Assembly: GCA_019690055.1 (NCBI GenBank)
Contig: JADGGF010000008.1
Coordinates: 1-27,930, forward strand
Length of the DNA stretch: 27,930 nt
Reading direction: 5' to 3'
Origin: Micromonosporaceae bacterium
GTDB lineage: Bacteria; Actinomycetota; Actinomycetes; Mycobacteriales; Micromonosporaceae
Of this stretch, positions 8,688-15,366 are shown in pieces (positions within the stretch are counted from its first letter, which is position 1; every line of letters starts with the position of its first letter). Both the position numbers and the translations under genes were made by a program. Under the pieces are notes generated by a model. The model did not search any database and was not told the DNA's origin. It saw only the letters and a list, made by a program, of their open reading frames with translations.

Positions 8688-9809
8688 GTGACCACCGCCG
8701 AACTGTCTGAGCAGCTCGCCGCGCTCGACGCGACCATGCGCAACATCGAGGCCGTACTCGATCTTGATCGCATGCGCAAGGAGAAGGTCGAGCTGGAGGA
8801 GCAGGCGGCGGCGCCCGATCTCTGGGACGACCCGGCCCGGGCACAGACGGTCACCTCGCGCCTGTCCTACGTGCAGAGCGAGATCAACCGGGCCGAGCGG
8901 CTTCGGCAGCGTCTCGACGACGCGATGGTGATGCTCGAGCTCGCCGAGTCGGAGAACGACGCCAGCGCCCGGGCCGAGGTGGCCACCGAGGTGACCGCCC
9001 TCCGCAAGGCGATCGACGAGCTCGAGGTGCGCACGCTGCTCTCCGGCGAGTACGACGCCCGGGAGGCGCTGGTCACGATCCGCTCCGGCGCCGGCGGGGT
9101 CGACGCCGCCGACTTCGCCGAGATGCTGCTGCGCATGTACCTGCGCTGGGCCGAGCGGCACGGCTACCCCACGGATGTCTACGACACGTCCTACGCCGAG
9201 GAGGCGGGGCTGAAGTCGGCGACGTTCGCGGTCAAGGCCCCGTACGCGTACGGCACCCTCTCCGTCGAGGCCGGCACGCACCGCCTGGTCCGGATCAGCC
9301 CGTTCGACAACCAGGGCCGCCGGCAGACGTCGTTCGCCGCTGTCGAGGTGGTGCCGGTGGTGGAGCAGACCGACGACATCGAGATCCCCGAGGACGAGAT
9401 CCGTATTGATGTCTACCGGTCGTCCGGGCCGGGTGGCCAGGGCGTGAACACCACCGACTCGGCGGTGCGCATCACCCACCTGCCGACCGGCATCGTCGTG
9501 AGCTGCCAGAACGAGCGCTCGCAGCTGCAGAACAAGGCGACCGCCATGAGCGTCCTCAAGGCGAAGCTGCTCGCCCGCAAGCGCGCCGAGGAGGCGGCCA
9601 AGCTGGACGCCCTGCGCGGCGACGTCGCCGGTTCCTGGGGCGACCAGATGCGCTCGTATGTGCTGCACCCGTACCAGATGGTCAAGGACCTGCGCACGGA
9701 GTACGAGACCGGCAACCCGGCGGCGGTCTTCGACGGGGAGATCGACGCGTTCATCGAGGCGGGGATCCGCTGGCGTCGGCAGCGCGCTCAGGCCGCCTCA
9801 GCGTCCTGA
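8688..9809 (+). CDS. prfB: Peptide chain release factor 2
   Basis: A 373-residue class I release factor that recognises UGA/UAA and triggers peptide release on the ribosome. The tripeptide anticodon SPF is at residues 204-206 (RISPFDNQGR). The catalytic GGQ is at 249-251 (SSGPGGQGVNTTDSAVRITHLP), where the Gln is normally methylated by PrmC. The N-terminal ~110 residues are the helical domain I. No in-frame UGA or Shine-Dalgarno-like frameshift site of the E. coli type is present, so RF2 is not made by programmed frameshifting here. Candidate starts are TTG 8679, ATG 8682 and GTG 8688; the last is preferred because of the TACGCT-8 nt-GTG arrangement. It lies upstream of ftsE with its own intergenic gap, and prfB-ftsE-ftsX is a common actinobacterial order. 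Confidence 0.96.
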   Translation: MTTAELSEQLAALDATMRNIEAVLDLDRMRKEKVELEEQAAAPDLWDDPARAQTVTSRLSYVQSEINRAERLRQRLDDAMVMLELAESENDASARAEVATEVTALRKAIDELEVRTLLSGEYDAREALVTIRSGAGGVDAADFAEMLLRMYLRWAERHGYPTDVYDTSYAEEAGLKSATFAVKAPYAYGTLSVEAGTHRLVRISPFDNQGRRQTSFAAVEVVPVVEQTDDIEIPEDEIRIDVYRSSGPGGQGVNTTDSAVRITHLPTGIVVSCQNERSQLQNKATAMSVLKAKLLARKRAEEAAKLDALRGDVAGSWGDQMRSYVLHPYQMVKDLRTEYETGNPAAVFDGEIDAFIEAGIRWRRQRAQAASAS

Positions 9810-9835
9810 CGGAACCGTCGTCCGTCGGCAACTTT

Positions 9836-9873
9836 TCTACGACGCGTAGAGGGCTCATCACGGTCAGTGATGA
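9836..9873. promoter_or_regulatory. Two adjacent inverted repeats between prfB and ftsE
   Basis: TCTACG-ACG-CGTAGA (9836-9850) is followed four bases later by TCATCAC-GGTCA-GTGATGA (9855-9873). Both are perfect. They could form small RNA hairpins ending the prfB message or serve as protein-binding palindromes upstream of the ftsE promoter. The second has the look of a dimeric-regulator site. No T-tract follows. Confidence 0.4.
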
Positions 9874-9964
9874 CCACATGGTTACCGCCGAGTTTCACTC
9901 CAATTCATTCAGGCTCAGTTCGCGACGCTCACCACGATGGTGCTTGCACCTTTGACGTGGCGCG

Positions 9965-9970
9965 TAGACT
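9965..9970 (+). promoter_or_regulatory. -10 box (TAGACT) of ftsE
   Basis: TAGACT ends 8 nt before GTG 9979, the same spacing as at prfB and tetR, implying a leaderless ftsEX transcript. A TTGCAC at 9944-9949 (15-nt spacer) is a possible but poorly spaced -35. TTGACG at 9952-9957 is too close. Confidence 0.5.
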
Positions 9971-9978
9971 TCCCACCC

Positions 9979-10659
9979 GTGATTGCGCTTGAGCACGTGA
10001 CGAAGACGTACCCCAAGGCTCAGCGCCCTTCGTTGAGCGACGTGTCGGTGTCGATCGACAAGGGTGAGTTTGTTTTCTTCATCGGGCCGTCGGGTTCGGG
10101 TAAGTCGACGATCATCAAGTTGCTACTGCGCGAGATCCAGCCGACCAAGGGCAAGGTCGTGGTGAACGGCCGCGACGTCGGCAGCATGCGTTCCTGGCGC
10201 ATCCCGCACTTCCGTCGCTCCATCGGCTGCGTCTTCCAGGACTTCCGGCTGCTGCCCAACCGCACCGCCTACGAGAACGTGGCGTTCGCGCTTGAGGTGA
10301 TCGGCAAGACGCAGGCGGTGGCCCGCCGCGTGGTGCCCGAGGTGCTCGAGCTGGTCGGCCTGGGCGGCAAGGAGCACCGCTACCCGCAGGAGCTCTCCGG
10401 TGGTGAGCAGCAGCGCGTGGCGGTGGCTCGAGCCTTCGTGAACCGCCCGCTGATCCTGCTCGCGGACGAGCCGACCGGAAACCTCGACCCGGACACGTCG
10501 ATCGAGATCATGCGCCTGCTCGACCGCATCAACCGGACCGGCACGACCGTGGTCATGGTGACCCACGACTCCAACATCGTGAACCAGATGCGTCGCCGCG
10601 TGGTTGAGATCGAGGCCGGAAAGATCGTACGAGACCAGCCGCGGGGCGTGTACGGCTAG
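9979..10659 (+). CDS. ftsE: Cell division ATP-binding protein FtsE
   Basis: A 226-residue ABC ATPase of the FtsEX complex. It couples ATP hydrolysis at the cytoplasmic face to activation of peptidoglycan hydrolases outside, during septation or growth. Motifs: Walker A GPSGSGKST (36-44), Q-loop Q87 in FQDFRLLPNRTAYEN, signature LSGGEQQR (139-146), Walker B LLADEPTGNLD (160-170), switch H196. VIALEHVTKTYPKAQRPSL is the usual FtsE N-terminus, so GTG 9979 is taken. The in-frame start at 9937 would translate the promoter. ftsX follows after an 89-base gap. Confidence 0.96.
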   Translation: MIALEHVTKTYPKAQRPSLSDVSVSIDKGEFVFFIGPSGSGKSTIIKLLLREIQPTKGKVVVNGRDVGSMRSWRIPHFRRSIGCVFQDFRLLPNRTAYENVAFALEVIGKTQAVARRVVPEVLELVGLGGKEHRYPQELSGGEQQRVAVARAFVNRPLILLADEPTGNLDPDTSIEIMRLLDRINRTGTTVVMVTHDSNIVNQMRRRVVEIEAGKIVRDQPRGVYG

Positions 10660-10748
10660 TAGCCGCGCCGCTGGTGCCTGACGGCGCCTGCCCGCCGCGT
10701 CCCGACACCTCCGCGTCTATCCAGACCCCCGGGAAGGAACTCTCCCCG

Positions 10749-11672
10749 ATGCGCTTCAAGTACGTCCTCAACGAGGTCGTGGTCGGCCTGTGGCGGAACG
10801 TGACGATGACCATCGCCATGATCATCACCATGGCGGTCTCGCTCACGCTCCTCGGCGCCAGCCTCCTGCTCTACAAGCAGGTCGAGCGCATGCAGGACGT
10901 GTACAGCCAGGATCTGTCGACCATCCTGTTCTTCCGCGTGGGGGACACGCCGGAGACCAAGTACGCCACGGAGCAGCAGAAGCAGGCGATCGAGGCCGCG
11001 CTCCGCGCCGACCAGACCGGGCCCAATCCCTTGGTGGAGACGTTCCAGTTCGAGACCAAGGAGGAGGCGCACCAGAACCTCGCCGTGCTCTTCTCCTCCA
11101 CCCCTGACCTCGCGCGGTTGACCCCGACCGAGGACATGCCGGAGTCGTACCGCGTCCGGCTCACCGATCCGAACCGGTTCGACGAGTTCGAGGCGAAGTA
11201 CCAGCGCTTCGTCAGCGATGAAGGCGGCCTGGAGTTCATCCTCGACCAGCGGCGGCTGCTGCAGAAGGTTTTCAATGTCCTGGGGTCCCTGCAGAATCTC
11301 GGGTTCATCATCGCGATCGTGCAGGGCGTGGCGGCGCTCATGCTGGTGATCAACACGATTCAGGTCGCCGCCTACAGCAAGCGCCGTGAAGTGGCGGTCA
11401 TGAAGCTGGTGGGCGCCTCGAACTGGTTCATCCAGGCGCCGTTCGTGCTCGAGGCGGTCGCGGCCGGGCTCATTGGCGCGATCATCGCCTACCTCACGCT
11501 AGTATTGGCGAAGATCTATATATTCGACGGGGCGTTGGCGTCGTTGTCTCAGGTGATCACGGAGATCCCCTGGACCAACGTGCACCTGATGTTCCCGGTC
11601 CTGGCCTTCGCCGGTGCTCTGGTCAGCTCGATCACCGGCTGGATCGCCCTCCGGTTCTACATCAAGGTGTGA
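10749..11672 (+). CDS. ftsX: Cell division protein FtsX
   Basis: A 307-residue integral membrane partner of FtsE. The short cytoplasmic N-terminus is followed by TM1 (about 20-42), then a large extracytoplasmic domain (about 45-180) that in actinobacteria contacts NlpC/P60- or M23-type hydrolases or adaptors. TM2 (about 184-206), TM3 (about 232-256) and TM4 (about 280-302) follow, with a cytoplasmic loop KRREVAVMKLVGASNWFI typical of FtsX/MacB permeases. ATG 10749 follows GGAAGGA. The upstream in-frame extension to 10674 is Pro/Gly-rich non-coding sequence. The genes often found next (an M23 peptidase, smpB) are absent here and ycnI follows instead. Confidence 0.95.
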   Translation: MRFKYVLNEVVVGLWRNVTMTIAMIITMAVSLTLLGASLLLYKQVERMQDVYSQDLSTILFFRVGDTPETKYATEQQKQAIEAALRADQTGPNPLVETFQFETKEEAHQNLAVLFSSTPDLARLTPTEDMPESYRVRLTDPNRFDEFEAKYQRFVSDEGGLEFILDQRRLLQKVFNVLGSLQNLGFIIAIVQGVAALMLVINTIQVAAYSKRREVAVMKLVGASNWFIQAPFVLEAVAAGLIGAIIAYLTLVLAKIYIFDGALASLSQVITEIPWTNVHLMFPVLAFAGALVSSITGWIALRFYIKV

Positions 11673-11738
11673 GCCGGCCCAGGCAGGTCTGAGCCGTCAC
11701 GGGGCCGGGCCGCACGGCGCCGCTGGTCGCTCGGATCG

Positions 11739-11808
11739 GCGGACGTGTCTCTTGCTTCCGCTCCGCAAGCGTCGCGGACGTGTCTCCTGCTTCCGCTCCG
11801 CAAGCGTC
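11739..11808. repeat. 35-bp tandem duplication upstream of ycnI
   Basis: Two head-to-tail 35-bp units (11739-11773 and 11774-11808) differ at one base: TCTCTTGC in the first, TCTCCTGC in the second. A third partial copy, GCGGA, begins at 11809. Each unit contains CTTGC or CCTGC facing GCAAG across TTCCGCTCC, so a small hairpin can form; the variant base weakens the second one. The repeat lies between ftsX and ycnI in a 214-base gap with no gene. Either strand would read it as an Ala/Arg-rich nonsense peptide. Confidence 0.85.
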
Positions 11809-11886
11809 GCGGAACTGGCCGTGGTCGGTGGGCGACCAACATGGCGTCCCCGACTGTTGGCCCCTATGCCCCGCGAAGGAGAGAGC

Positions 11887-12606
11887 ATGCACTTCATCCG
11901 CGCCCGCGTCGGGTCCAGCGGAGTTCCGTTCCGCCCCCGCCTGCTCACCCGGGTCGCCGTCGTCGTCGCGGTCGCGGCGCTGGCGGTGTTCGGCCTGGGC
12001 AGCCCGGCCGCCGCTCACGTGTCGGTCAACCCCCGCACCGCCACTCAGGGCGGCTTCGCGAAGCTCACGTTTCGGGTGCCGAACGAGAAGGCCACGGCGA
12101 GCACGGTGAAGGTGGAGATCCAGCTGCCCCAGGATGCCCCGGTCGCGTCGGTGTCGACCCGGCCCGTTCCTGGCTGGAGCGTGGAGGTGCAGCACCGCAC
12201 GCTGGATGAGCCGGTGACCGCCCACGGGGCCCAGATCACCGAGGTGGTCGACGTCATCACCTGGACCGCCTCGCCCGGGGCCGAGATCGGACCCGGCCAG
12301 TTCCAGGAGTTCGACATCTCGGCCGGTCCGCTGCCCGAGGTGGACCAGATGGTCTTCAAGGCGCTACAGCACTACTCCGACGGCGAGGTGGTCCGGTGGA
12401 TCGACGAGCCGCGGGAGGGCGTCGAGCTGGAGCACCCGGCTCCGGTCCTGCGCCTGACCCCGGCCGAGGGTGACGAGACCGAGGCGGCCGCGGGCGACAC
12501 CGGAGGTGGCAGCGGTGTCGCGATCGGCTTCGGCGTCGCCGGCGCGGTGCTGGGTCTGGCCGGCCTGGCGCTGGGCCTGCTCGCCTACCGCCGCTCTGCC
12601 GCCTGA
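11887..12606 (+). CDS. ycnI: YcnI-type secreted copper-binding protein (DUF1775)
   Basis: A 239-residue secreted, membrane-tethered protein. The N-terminal signal peptide has Arg-rich residues 1-22, a hydrophobic core (about 22-38) and an SPAAA cleavage region just before H44. The mature protein then begins HVSVNPRTATQGG, the hallmark of YcnI: in characterised members the exposed N-terminal His helps bind Cu(II). The DUF1775 beta-sandwich covers about 44-180, including LTFRVPNE, PGWSVEVQ and WTASPGAEIGPGQFQEF. A Gly/Glu/Ala linker follows, then a C-terminal membrane helix (about 213-235) and RRSAA. ATG 11887 has GAAGGAGAG at the right distance. The usual copper partners (CopC/CopD, SCO1) are not adjacent. 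Copper homeostasis is a family-based inference. Confidence 0.9.
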   Translation: MHFIRARVGSSGVPFRPRLLTRVAVVVAVAALAVFGLGSPAAAHVSVNPRTATQGGFAKLTFRVPNEKATASTVKVEIQLPQDAPVASVSTRPVPGWSVEVQHRTLDEPVTAHGAQITEVVDVITWTASPGAEIGPGQFQEFDISAGPLPEVDQMVFKALQHYSDGEVVRWIDEPREGVELEHPAPVLRLTPAEGDETEAAAGDTGGGSGVAIGFGVAGAVLGLAGLALGLLAYRRSAA

Positions 12607-12647
12607 CGTGCGCTCAAGATCTTTTAGTCAGGCAGGATCTTCGTCCG

Positions 12648-12693
12648 GGAAGGACGCCCTCCTCGCGCTGTGTGCCTGGGAGGGCGTCCTTCC
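12648..12693 (+). terminator. Strong intrinsic-type terminator after ycnI
   Basis: GGAAGGACGCCCTCC (12648-12662) pairs perfectly over 15 bp with GGAGGGCGTCCTTCC (12679-12693) around a 16-nt loop, 41 nt after the ycnI stop. TGATGTTTGAGG follows, so there is only a weak T-run. It insulates ycnI from the tetR promoter. Confidence 0.85.
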
Positions 12694-12734
12694 TGATGTT
12701 TGAGGCCCGGACGGTGGGGTCGCGAAAAAGCCCG

Positions 12735-12764
12735 TAGACGAGTGAGTACTCACTCAGTTAGTCT
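12735..12764 (+). promoter_or_regulatory. tetR promoter with 16-bp TetR operator
   Basis: The perfect palindrome GAGTGAGTACTCACTC (12740-12755) sits between a possible -35 TAGACG (12735-12740) and a -10 box TAGTCT (12759-12764), 18 nt apart. TAGTCT is exactly 8 nt before GTG 12773. Repeated GAGT/ACTC half sites are a classic TetR-family operator style. Occupation would block RNA polymerase, so autorepression of tetR and the downstream exporter genes is likely. Confidence 0.75.
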
Positions 12765-12772
12765 TGCCGCTC

Positions 12773-13468
12773 GTGATGGCCTCGCAGTCTGGGACACGGC
12801 GGCAGCGGGTACCGGCCCTGGCGCCCGACGAGCGGCGCGCCGCGCTCATCGCGGCCACCATCCCGCTGCTGCGCGAGCACGGGACCAACGTGAGCACCCG
12901 CCAGATCGCCGAGGCCGCCGGGGTCGCGGAAGGAACGATCTTCGGGGTCTTCAAGGACAAGTCCTCGCTGCTGCGCGCGGCCGTGCTCGCGGCGCTGGAC
13001 CCGGCGCCCCTGCTCCGGGACCTGAAGTCCATCGACCCCGCCCTGCCGCTGCGTCAGCGCCTGGCCGCCGCGGCCCGCCTGGTCCGGGCCCATGTCGCCG
13101 GCCAGGGTGCGCTGTTCATCCTGGTCCGGGGCCCCCTGTTCGCCGGGGACCGGCGCAGCCTGGGCGAACTGATGGCCGGGCGGTACCTGATCCTCAACGA
13201 GCTGACCAGCCTCATCGAGCCCGATGCCCGGCTGTTGCGGCGCAGCCCGGCCATCGCCGCCCGGCTGCTGCTCTCGCTCGTCGGTTCGCCGCAGGGTGCC
13301 TTCGCTGTGCTCGACGAGCACCTCACCGACGACGAGGTGGTTTCGATTATCCTCGATGGCTTGCTCATCCGTCCGCACACGGATGAGGTGCTGACCGAGG
13401 ACGACATCGTCTCGACCGTCCTCGATCCCCTGCCGGAGCATCCACCGGCGACCGACCGGCCCACGTGA
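12773..13468 (+). CDS. TetR-family repressor of the adjacent ABC exporter
   Basis: A 231-residue regulator. The TetR N-terminal domain spans about residues 20-72: ERRAALIAATIPLLREHGTN, then the helix-turn-helix STRQIAEAAGVAEGTIFGVFKDKSSLLRAAV. The rest is the all-helical ligand/dimerisation domain. GTG 12773 and ATG 12776 are adjacent candidates in frame; GTG fits the leaderless TANNCT-8 nt rule seen at three other genes. The TGA stop (13466-13468) overlaps a GTG in the exporter frame, and the first exporter gene probably starts 77 bases on, so they are likely co-transcribed. Context predicts control of efflux by an exported drug or metabolite. The ligand cannot be told from sequence. Confidence 0.9.
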   Translation: MMASQSGTRRQRVPALAPDERRAALIAATIPLLREHGTNVSTRQIAEAAGVAEGTIFGVFKDKSSLLRAAVLAALDPAPLLRDLKSIDPALPLRQRLAAAARLVRAHVAGQGALFILVRGPLFAGDRRSLGELMAGRYLILNELTSLIEPDARLLRRSPAIAARLLLSLVGSPQGAFAVLDEHLTDDEVVSIILDGLLIRPHTDEVLTEDDIVSTVLDPLPEHPPATDRPT

Positions 13469-13545
13469 CCCGACCATCACGACCACGAACTGTCCACAAA
13501 CAACCCGATCATCTCCGACGACCGATCCTGACCGGTGGAGGCACC

Positions 13546-15366
13546 GTGCTGCTCAAACTCCTACGCACGCACTTACGACCGTACAAGCGGGACATCACGT
13601 ACGTCGTGGTGCTCACCTTCGTCGGCACGCTCGCCACGCTCTACCTGCCCACCCTCAACGCGGACATCATCGACCACGGCGTGGTGACCGGCGACACCGG
13701 CACGATCCTGCGCATCGGTGCGGCCATGCTCGGGGTCACGCTGGTCCAGATCGCCTGCTCCATCGCGGCCGTCTACCGGGGAGCGCGGACCGCCTCAGCC
13801 CTCGGCCGCGACCTGCGGGCCGCGATCTTCGCCCGGGTGCAGGAGTTCTCCGCCCGCGAGGTCGGCCAGTTCGGCGCTCCGTCGCTGATCACCCGCACCA
13901 CCAACGACGTGCAGCAGGTCCAGATGGTGGTGCTGATGACGTTCACGGTCATGTTCATGGCCCCCATCATGGGTGTGGGCGGGGTGATCATGGCCCTGCG
14001 TCAGGACGTGCCGCTGTCGGGGCTGCTGCTGGTGATCGTGCCGCTGCTCATCGGTGCCGTCGGACTGATCATCGTGAAGATGCGCCCGCTGTTCCGCACG
14101 CTGCAGAAGCGTATCGACGCAGTGAACCGGATCGTCCGCGAGCAGATCACGGGTATCCGGGTCATCCGGGCCTTCGTCCGCGACGAGCACGAGCGGAACC
14201 GGTTCGGGGTGGCCAACGCCGAACTCACCGGAGTGTCGCTGGCGGTCGGGCGACTGATGGCCTTCATGTTTCCGGTGGTGATGCTGGTCGTCAACCTCTC
14301 CAGCATCGGCGTGCTGTGGTTCGGCGCCGGCCGGATCGACAGTGGCGCGATGCAGGTCGGCGCGCTGACCGCGTTCATCGCCTACCTCACGCAGATCCTC
14401 ATGTCGGTCATGATGGCCACGTTCATGTTCGTCATGATTCCCCGGGCCGAGGTCTGCGCGGACCGCATCCAGGAGGTGCTCGATACGTCGTCGAGCGTCG
14501 TGCCGCCGGCCGCCCCGGTGTCCACTGTGGTCGAACACGGCACGCTTGAGCTGCGGGGCGTGGAGTTCCGCTACCCCGGAGCCGAGGAGCCGGTACTGCG
14601 GAGCATCGACCTCGTCGCCCGTCCGGGGCAGACCACGGGGATCATCGGTGGCACCGGCAGCGGAAAATCGACTCTGGTCAACCTGATTCCCCGGTTGTTC
14701 GACGTGACCGCGGGCGCGGTGCTCGTCGACGGGGTGGATGTGCGTCACCTCGACCCCGATCTGCTCTCGGCGATGGTGGCGATCGTGCCCCAGCGGCCGT
14801 ACCTGTTCAGCGGCACCGTGGCCTCGAACCTGCGCTACGGGCGGGCCGACGCGACCGACGATGAGCTGTGGCACGCCCTGGAGGTGGCGCAGGCGCGGGA
14901 GTTCGTCGAGCAGATGCCCGGCGGGCTGGAGGCGCCGATCGCCCAGGGCGGCACCAATGTCTCGGGTGGACAGCGGCAGCGCCTGGCGATCGCGCGGGCG
15001 CTGGTCCGCCGGCCCGAGATCTACGTCTTCGATGACGCCTTCTCGGCGCTGGACTACGCGACCGACGCCGCGTTGCGCCGCGCACTGGCCCGCGAGACCG
15101 CCGGCGCGACGGTCGTGATCGTGTCCCAGCGGGTGGCGACCATCCGGGACGCGGATCAGATCGTCGTGCTCGACGAGGGCACGGTGGTCGGCACCGGGAC
15201 CCATGACGAGCTCATGGCCAGCAACGAAACCTATCGAGAGATTGTCCTGTCTCAGCTGACGGCGAGCGAAGCGTCGCAGCCCGTGAGCCCGGCGAGCGCC
15301 GCGAGCCCGGCCAGCCGCCCGGGCGCGGGCACCGTCGTGCAGCCGCGAACGAAAGGAAACGCATGA
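13546..15366 (+). CDS. ABC exporter half-transporter, subunit A (degenerate ATPase site)
   Basis: A 606-residue type IV exporter half: six-helix membrane domain (about 15-310) fused to a nucleotide-binding domain (about 325-570). Walker A GGTGSGKST (368-376) and signature VSGGQRQR (472-479) are canonical. The Walker B reads VFDDAFSALD, with D497 where the catalytic Glu should be, and the switch His is Gln (Q528 in VSQRVATIRD). These are the substitutions typical of the degenerate site in heterodimeric exporters such as TM287/288 or LmrCD. GTG 13546 has GGTGGAGG before it and yields the normal N-terminus LLKLLRTHLRPYKRDI. The alternative GTG 13465 overlaps the tetR stop but adds 27 unrelated residues. 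The stop overlaps the next start (ATGA), so subunits A and B are translationally coupled. Confidence 0.93.
   Translation: MLLKLLRTHLRPYKRDITYVVVLTFVGTLATLYLPTLNADIIDHGVVTGDTGTILRIGAAMLGVTLVQIACSIAAVYRGARTASALGRDLRAAIFARVQEFSAREVGQFGAPSLITRTTNDVQQVQMVVLMTFTVMFMAPIMGVGGVIMALRQDVPLSGLLLVIVPLLIGAVGLIIVKMRPLFRTLQKRIDAVNRIVREQITGIRVIRAFVRDEHERNRFGVANAELTGVSLAVGRLMAFMFPVVMLVVNLSSIGVLWFGAGRIDSGAMQVGALTAFIAYLTQILMSVMMATFMFVMIPRAEVCADRIQEVLDTSSSVVPPAAPVSTVVEHGTLELRGVEFRYPGAEEPVLRSIDLVARPGQTTGIIGGTGSGKSTLVNLIPRLFDVTAGAVLVDGVDVRHLDPDLLSAMVAIVPQRPYLFSGTVASNLRYGRADATDDELWHALEVAQAREFVEQMPGGLEAPIAQGGTNVSGGQRQRLAIARALVRRPEIYVFDDAFSALDYATDAALRRALARETAGATVVIVSQRVATIRDADQIVVLDEGTVVGTGTHDELMASNETYREIVLSQLTASEASQPVSPASAASPASRPGAGTVVQPRTKGNA

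Noticed and set aside
8688..8790. Possible programmed +1 frameshift in prfB
   Set aside because: The frame is continuous without an in-frame TGA near codon 25, so no frameshift is needed.
9952..9970. TTGACG/TAGACT as a -35/-10 pair for ftsE
   Set aside because: The spacing is 7 nt, far too short; only the -10 box is kept.
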